The position numbers were made by a program, and so were the translations under genes. The notes under the pieces were generated by a model. That model worked only from the letters and a program-made list of their open reading frames with translations. It had not been told where the DNA came from and made no database searches. 64,000 nt of DNA from CALDTK01 sp963837005. GTDB lineage: Bacteria; Bacteroidota; Bacteroidia; Chitinophagales; Saprospiraceae. Below, piece after piece: positions 62,101 to 64,000 of this stretch (positions are counted from its first letter, which is position 1; each line of letters starts with the position of its first letter). The stretch lies in the NCBI GenBank assembly GCA_963837005.1, contig CAWIMC010000001.1, positions 248,001 through 312,000 on the forward strand. Direction: 5' to 3'.

Positions 62101-64000
62101 ACGAATCAGCCCTACCTCAAACCCTGAACGCTGCCCCGAGTAATGTCAATTGTTCCTTACCCGCGCCAGAAGTCTGCGGTTGCACAATTACGAGGACTTG
62201 GACCTCCACCGACGACTGTGGGAATGCCACGACTACGCGTCAGTTGGTACACTACATCGACCAGAGCCAGCCGGTACTCGGTAACCTTCCTCCGGCTACG
62301 CTAACCGTCTCTTGTGACAATATTCCTGCTCCTGCCGGCGTGACGGTTTCGGATGCTTGCTCGCCAGGCACGCCAGTCAATCTTGTGGAGGCTACGACCG
62401 CTGGTACTTGCGCCAACGCCTACACGATTACCAGAACATGGACTGCTGTTGACGCCTGCGGGAATGCGGTTGGTTTTGTGCAAACGATCACCGTAACTGA
62501 TACAGTAGCGCCGGTGATGGCGAGTGTGCCTGCGGCCATCACGATCGAGTGCGGCACTGCCGAGCCTACTGCTTTGCCGACCGCTACGGATGTCTGCGAT
62601 GCGGCACCTGTAGTAACAGTAGCTAGCACGACGACGGCCGGCGCCTGCGCCGGGCGAGTCCATCGTGACCCGGGTCTTCACGGCGACCGACGCGTGCGGA
62701 AATACATCGACCGCGAGCCAGGTCGTCACGATCGAGGACACGACTGCACCAGTCATGGCGGGTGTCCCTGCGGCCGTCACGATCGAGTGCGGGGCGGCTG
62801 AGCCAACAGCTCTGCCAACCGCCTCAGATGTCTGCGATGCGGCCCCTGTAGTAACAGCATCTAGCACAACCACAGCCGGCGCTTGCGTCGGACAGTCTGT
62901 CGTGACTCGGGTCTTTACCGCCACCGACGCGTGCGGCAACACGTCTACCGCGAGCCAAGTCGTCACGATCGAAGACACTACGGCGCCAGTTCTGGCCGGA
63001 GTTCCCACCGCTGTCACGATCGAGTGCGGCACTGCCGAGCCAACGTCTTTGCCAACCGCGAGCGACATCTGCGACGCCGCCCCGTCGATCGCGGTCACCA
63101 GTACAACCGCTGCTGGCGCTTGCGTTGGCCAATCGACCGTCACCCGCGTCTTTACAGCGACCGACGCCTGTGGCAATACATCGACCGCGAGCCAAGTCGT
63201 CACGATCGAGGACACGACTGCGCCAGTCATGGCGGGTGTGCCTGCGGCCGTCACGATCGAGTGCGGCACTGCCGAGCCTACGGCTCTGCCAACCGCAAGC
63301 GACGTCTGCGACGCGGCCCCGTCGATCGCGGTCACCAGCACGACAACAGCCGGCGCCTGCGCTGGCGAGTCCATCGTCACCCGCGTCTTTACAGCGACCG
63401 ATGCCTGCGGCAATACATCGACCGCGAGCCAGGTCGTCACGATCGAGGACACGACTGCGCCTGTCATGGCAGGTGTCCCTGCTGCCGTCACGATCGAGTG
63501 CGGCACCGCCGAGCCTACGGCTCTGCCAGCCGCCTCAGACGTCTGCGATGCGGCCCCTGTAGTGACCGTGACGAGCACGACCACGGCCGGCGCCTGCGCT
63601 GGCCAGTCAATCGTCACCCGCGTCTTCACGGCCACCGACGCCTGCGGCAATACGTCTACCGCGAGCCAGGTCGTCACGATTGAGGATACGACTGCGCCAG
63701 TCATGGCAGGTGTCCCTGCGGCCGTCACGATCGAGTGCGGCTCGGCTGAGCCGACCGGCCTTCCGACCGCGAGCGACATCTGCGACTCAGCCCCGGCCAT
63801 CACAGTCGTGAGCACAACAACAGCCGGCGCCTGCGCTGGCCAATCGATCGTCACCCGCGTATTCACGGCGACCGACGCCTGCGGCAACACATCGACCGCG
63901 AGCCAGGTCGTCACCATTGAGGACACGACTGCGCCAGTCATGGCGGAGTGTCCCTGCCGCCGTCACGATCGAGTGCGGCACTGCCGAGCCCACGGCTATG
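53120..64000 (+). CDS. Giant secreted beta-helix/repeat surface protein, 3' end beyond window (three frameshifts)
   Basis: More than 3,600 aa. I chose ATG 53120 because a signal peptide follows at once (LLTVLVALVCLAFTQPLAFA). Order: SprB-like repeat; Ca-type motif ICDNGIDDDGDGLIDGDDLD (repeated near 53710, 54475, 56990, 57760, 59440, 61130); lectin-like domain; SdrD_B-like GRIYEDINYGGG; beta-helix; six-bladed-propeller-like stretch (57055-57740); two tandem modules starting TNTKDAGYGSLRQAIICAN with beta-helices (57745-59430, 59431-61127); a PKD-like domain; then HYR-like repeats to the end. Extra bases near 60607, 62652 and 63946 interrupt the frame. Probably a T9SS adhesin or gliding-type protein; the sorting tail would lie outside. 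Confidence 0.8.
57745..61127 (+). repeat. Two tandem ~1.7-kb protein modules
   Basis: Units 57745-59430 and 59431-61127 share order and wording: the ICxNGIDDDxDGL motif, TNTKDAGYGSLRQAIICAN, DTIKFNIPK-DAGFD-SRGVF, a beta-helix, the GLAPAGSVIEVFV / GFAPRGATIELFL strand and a STSEFS-type end. A more diverged third copy precedes them (about 55040-56980). Confidence 0.75.
62541..64000 (+). repeat. Near-identical 237-bp tandem repeats (79 aa)
   Basis: The anchor acgatcgagtgcgg occurs at 62541, 62779, 63016, 63253, 63490, 63727 and 63965. Spacing is 237 bp, or 238 where an extra base breaks the frame. Each unit encodes an HYR-like domain with VTRVFTATDACGNTSTASQV. Copies are almost identical in DNA, indicating recent expansion or gene conversion. 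Confidence 0.95.

Noticed and set aside
62301..63941. 546-codon open frame on the minus strand
   Set aside because: It is the antisense of the 237-bp repeats. Repetition of a stop-free unit keeps it open, and the peptide is simply the repeat read backwards.

Overview
The window comes from a GC-rich member of the Bacteroidota, probably a Saprospiria/Lewinella-type marine bacterium. The signs are a SusC/SusD pair, three CRTAC1-type FG-GAP proteins, a type IX secretion (T9SS) tail, the 'alternative' GlmU-like protein of Bacteroidetes, a DUF6495 protein, type B L31, TAnnTTTG-like promoter elements and no Shine-Dalgarno sequences. The genus is an inference.

Layout. 1-2400 (minus): rplU-rpmA, with L27 carrying an extra helix-hairpin-helix tail, and a PDZ aspartyl protease. 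2610-18151 (plus): susC-susD, a terminator, then three large FG-GAP/ASPIC lipoproteins interleaved with two small lipoproteins. 18191-22399 (minus): aromatic amino acid operon pheA-aminotransferase-tyrA-DAHP synthase/chorismate mutase with ATGA overlaps, a terminator/attenuator in front and a possible 47-aa membrane protein at the end. 22654-24177: BASS transporter and flavin reductase. 24206-25015: non-coding element with five 118-bp tandem repeats between inverted termini. 25027-34982: methyltransferase, GlmU-like, rpmE, mnmE, SIMPL protein, Na+/solute symporter, rpsO, pnp. 35277-38556: lower-GC accessory island with a secreted protein, a toxin-antitoxin pair between two attC-like sites, and an AAA-ATPase/PD-(D/E)XK protein. 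38602-47016 (minus): TPR lipoprotein, two DUF4331 proteins and a TonB receptor. 47538-52798: yidC, holA, hydrolase, DUF6495, cysteine synthase-like. 53120-end: a giant secreted repeat protein that runs off the window.

The strongest unexplained signal is a dispersed 15-nt motif: GTTTT followed by a mini-hairpin of 3-bp stem, GNNA loop and complementary 3 bp. I count 29 copies with perfect stems, on both strands, inside and between genes. The stem sequence varies but its complementarity is kept, so the hairpin itself looks selected. Ten copies are the identical 15-mer GTTTTGGCGAAAGCC. Two of these face each other in the yidC leader as a perfect 15-bp hairpin.

A caution on gene integrity: about 24 single-base frameshifts (mostly insertions) are spread through otherwise intact genes, including pheA, mnmE, pnp and holA. 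This pattern points to sequencing error, so I give such genes as single merged CDS and note the break points.
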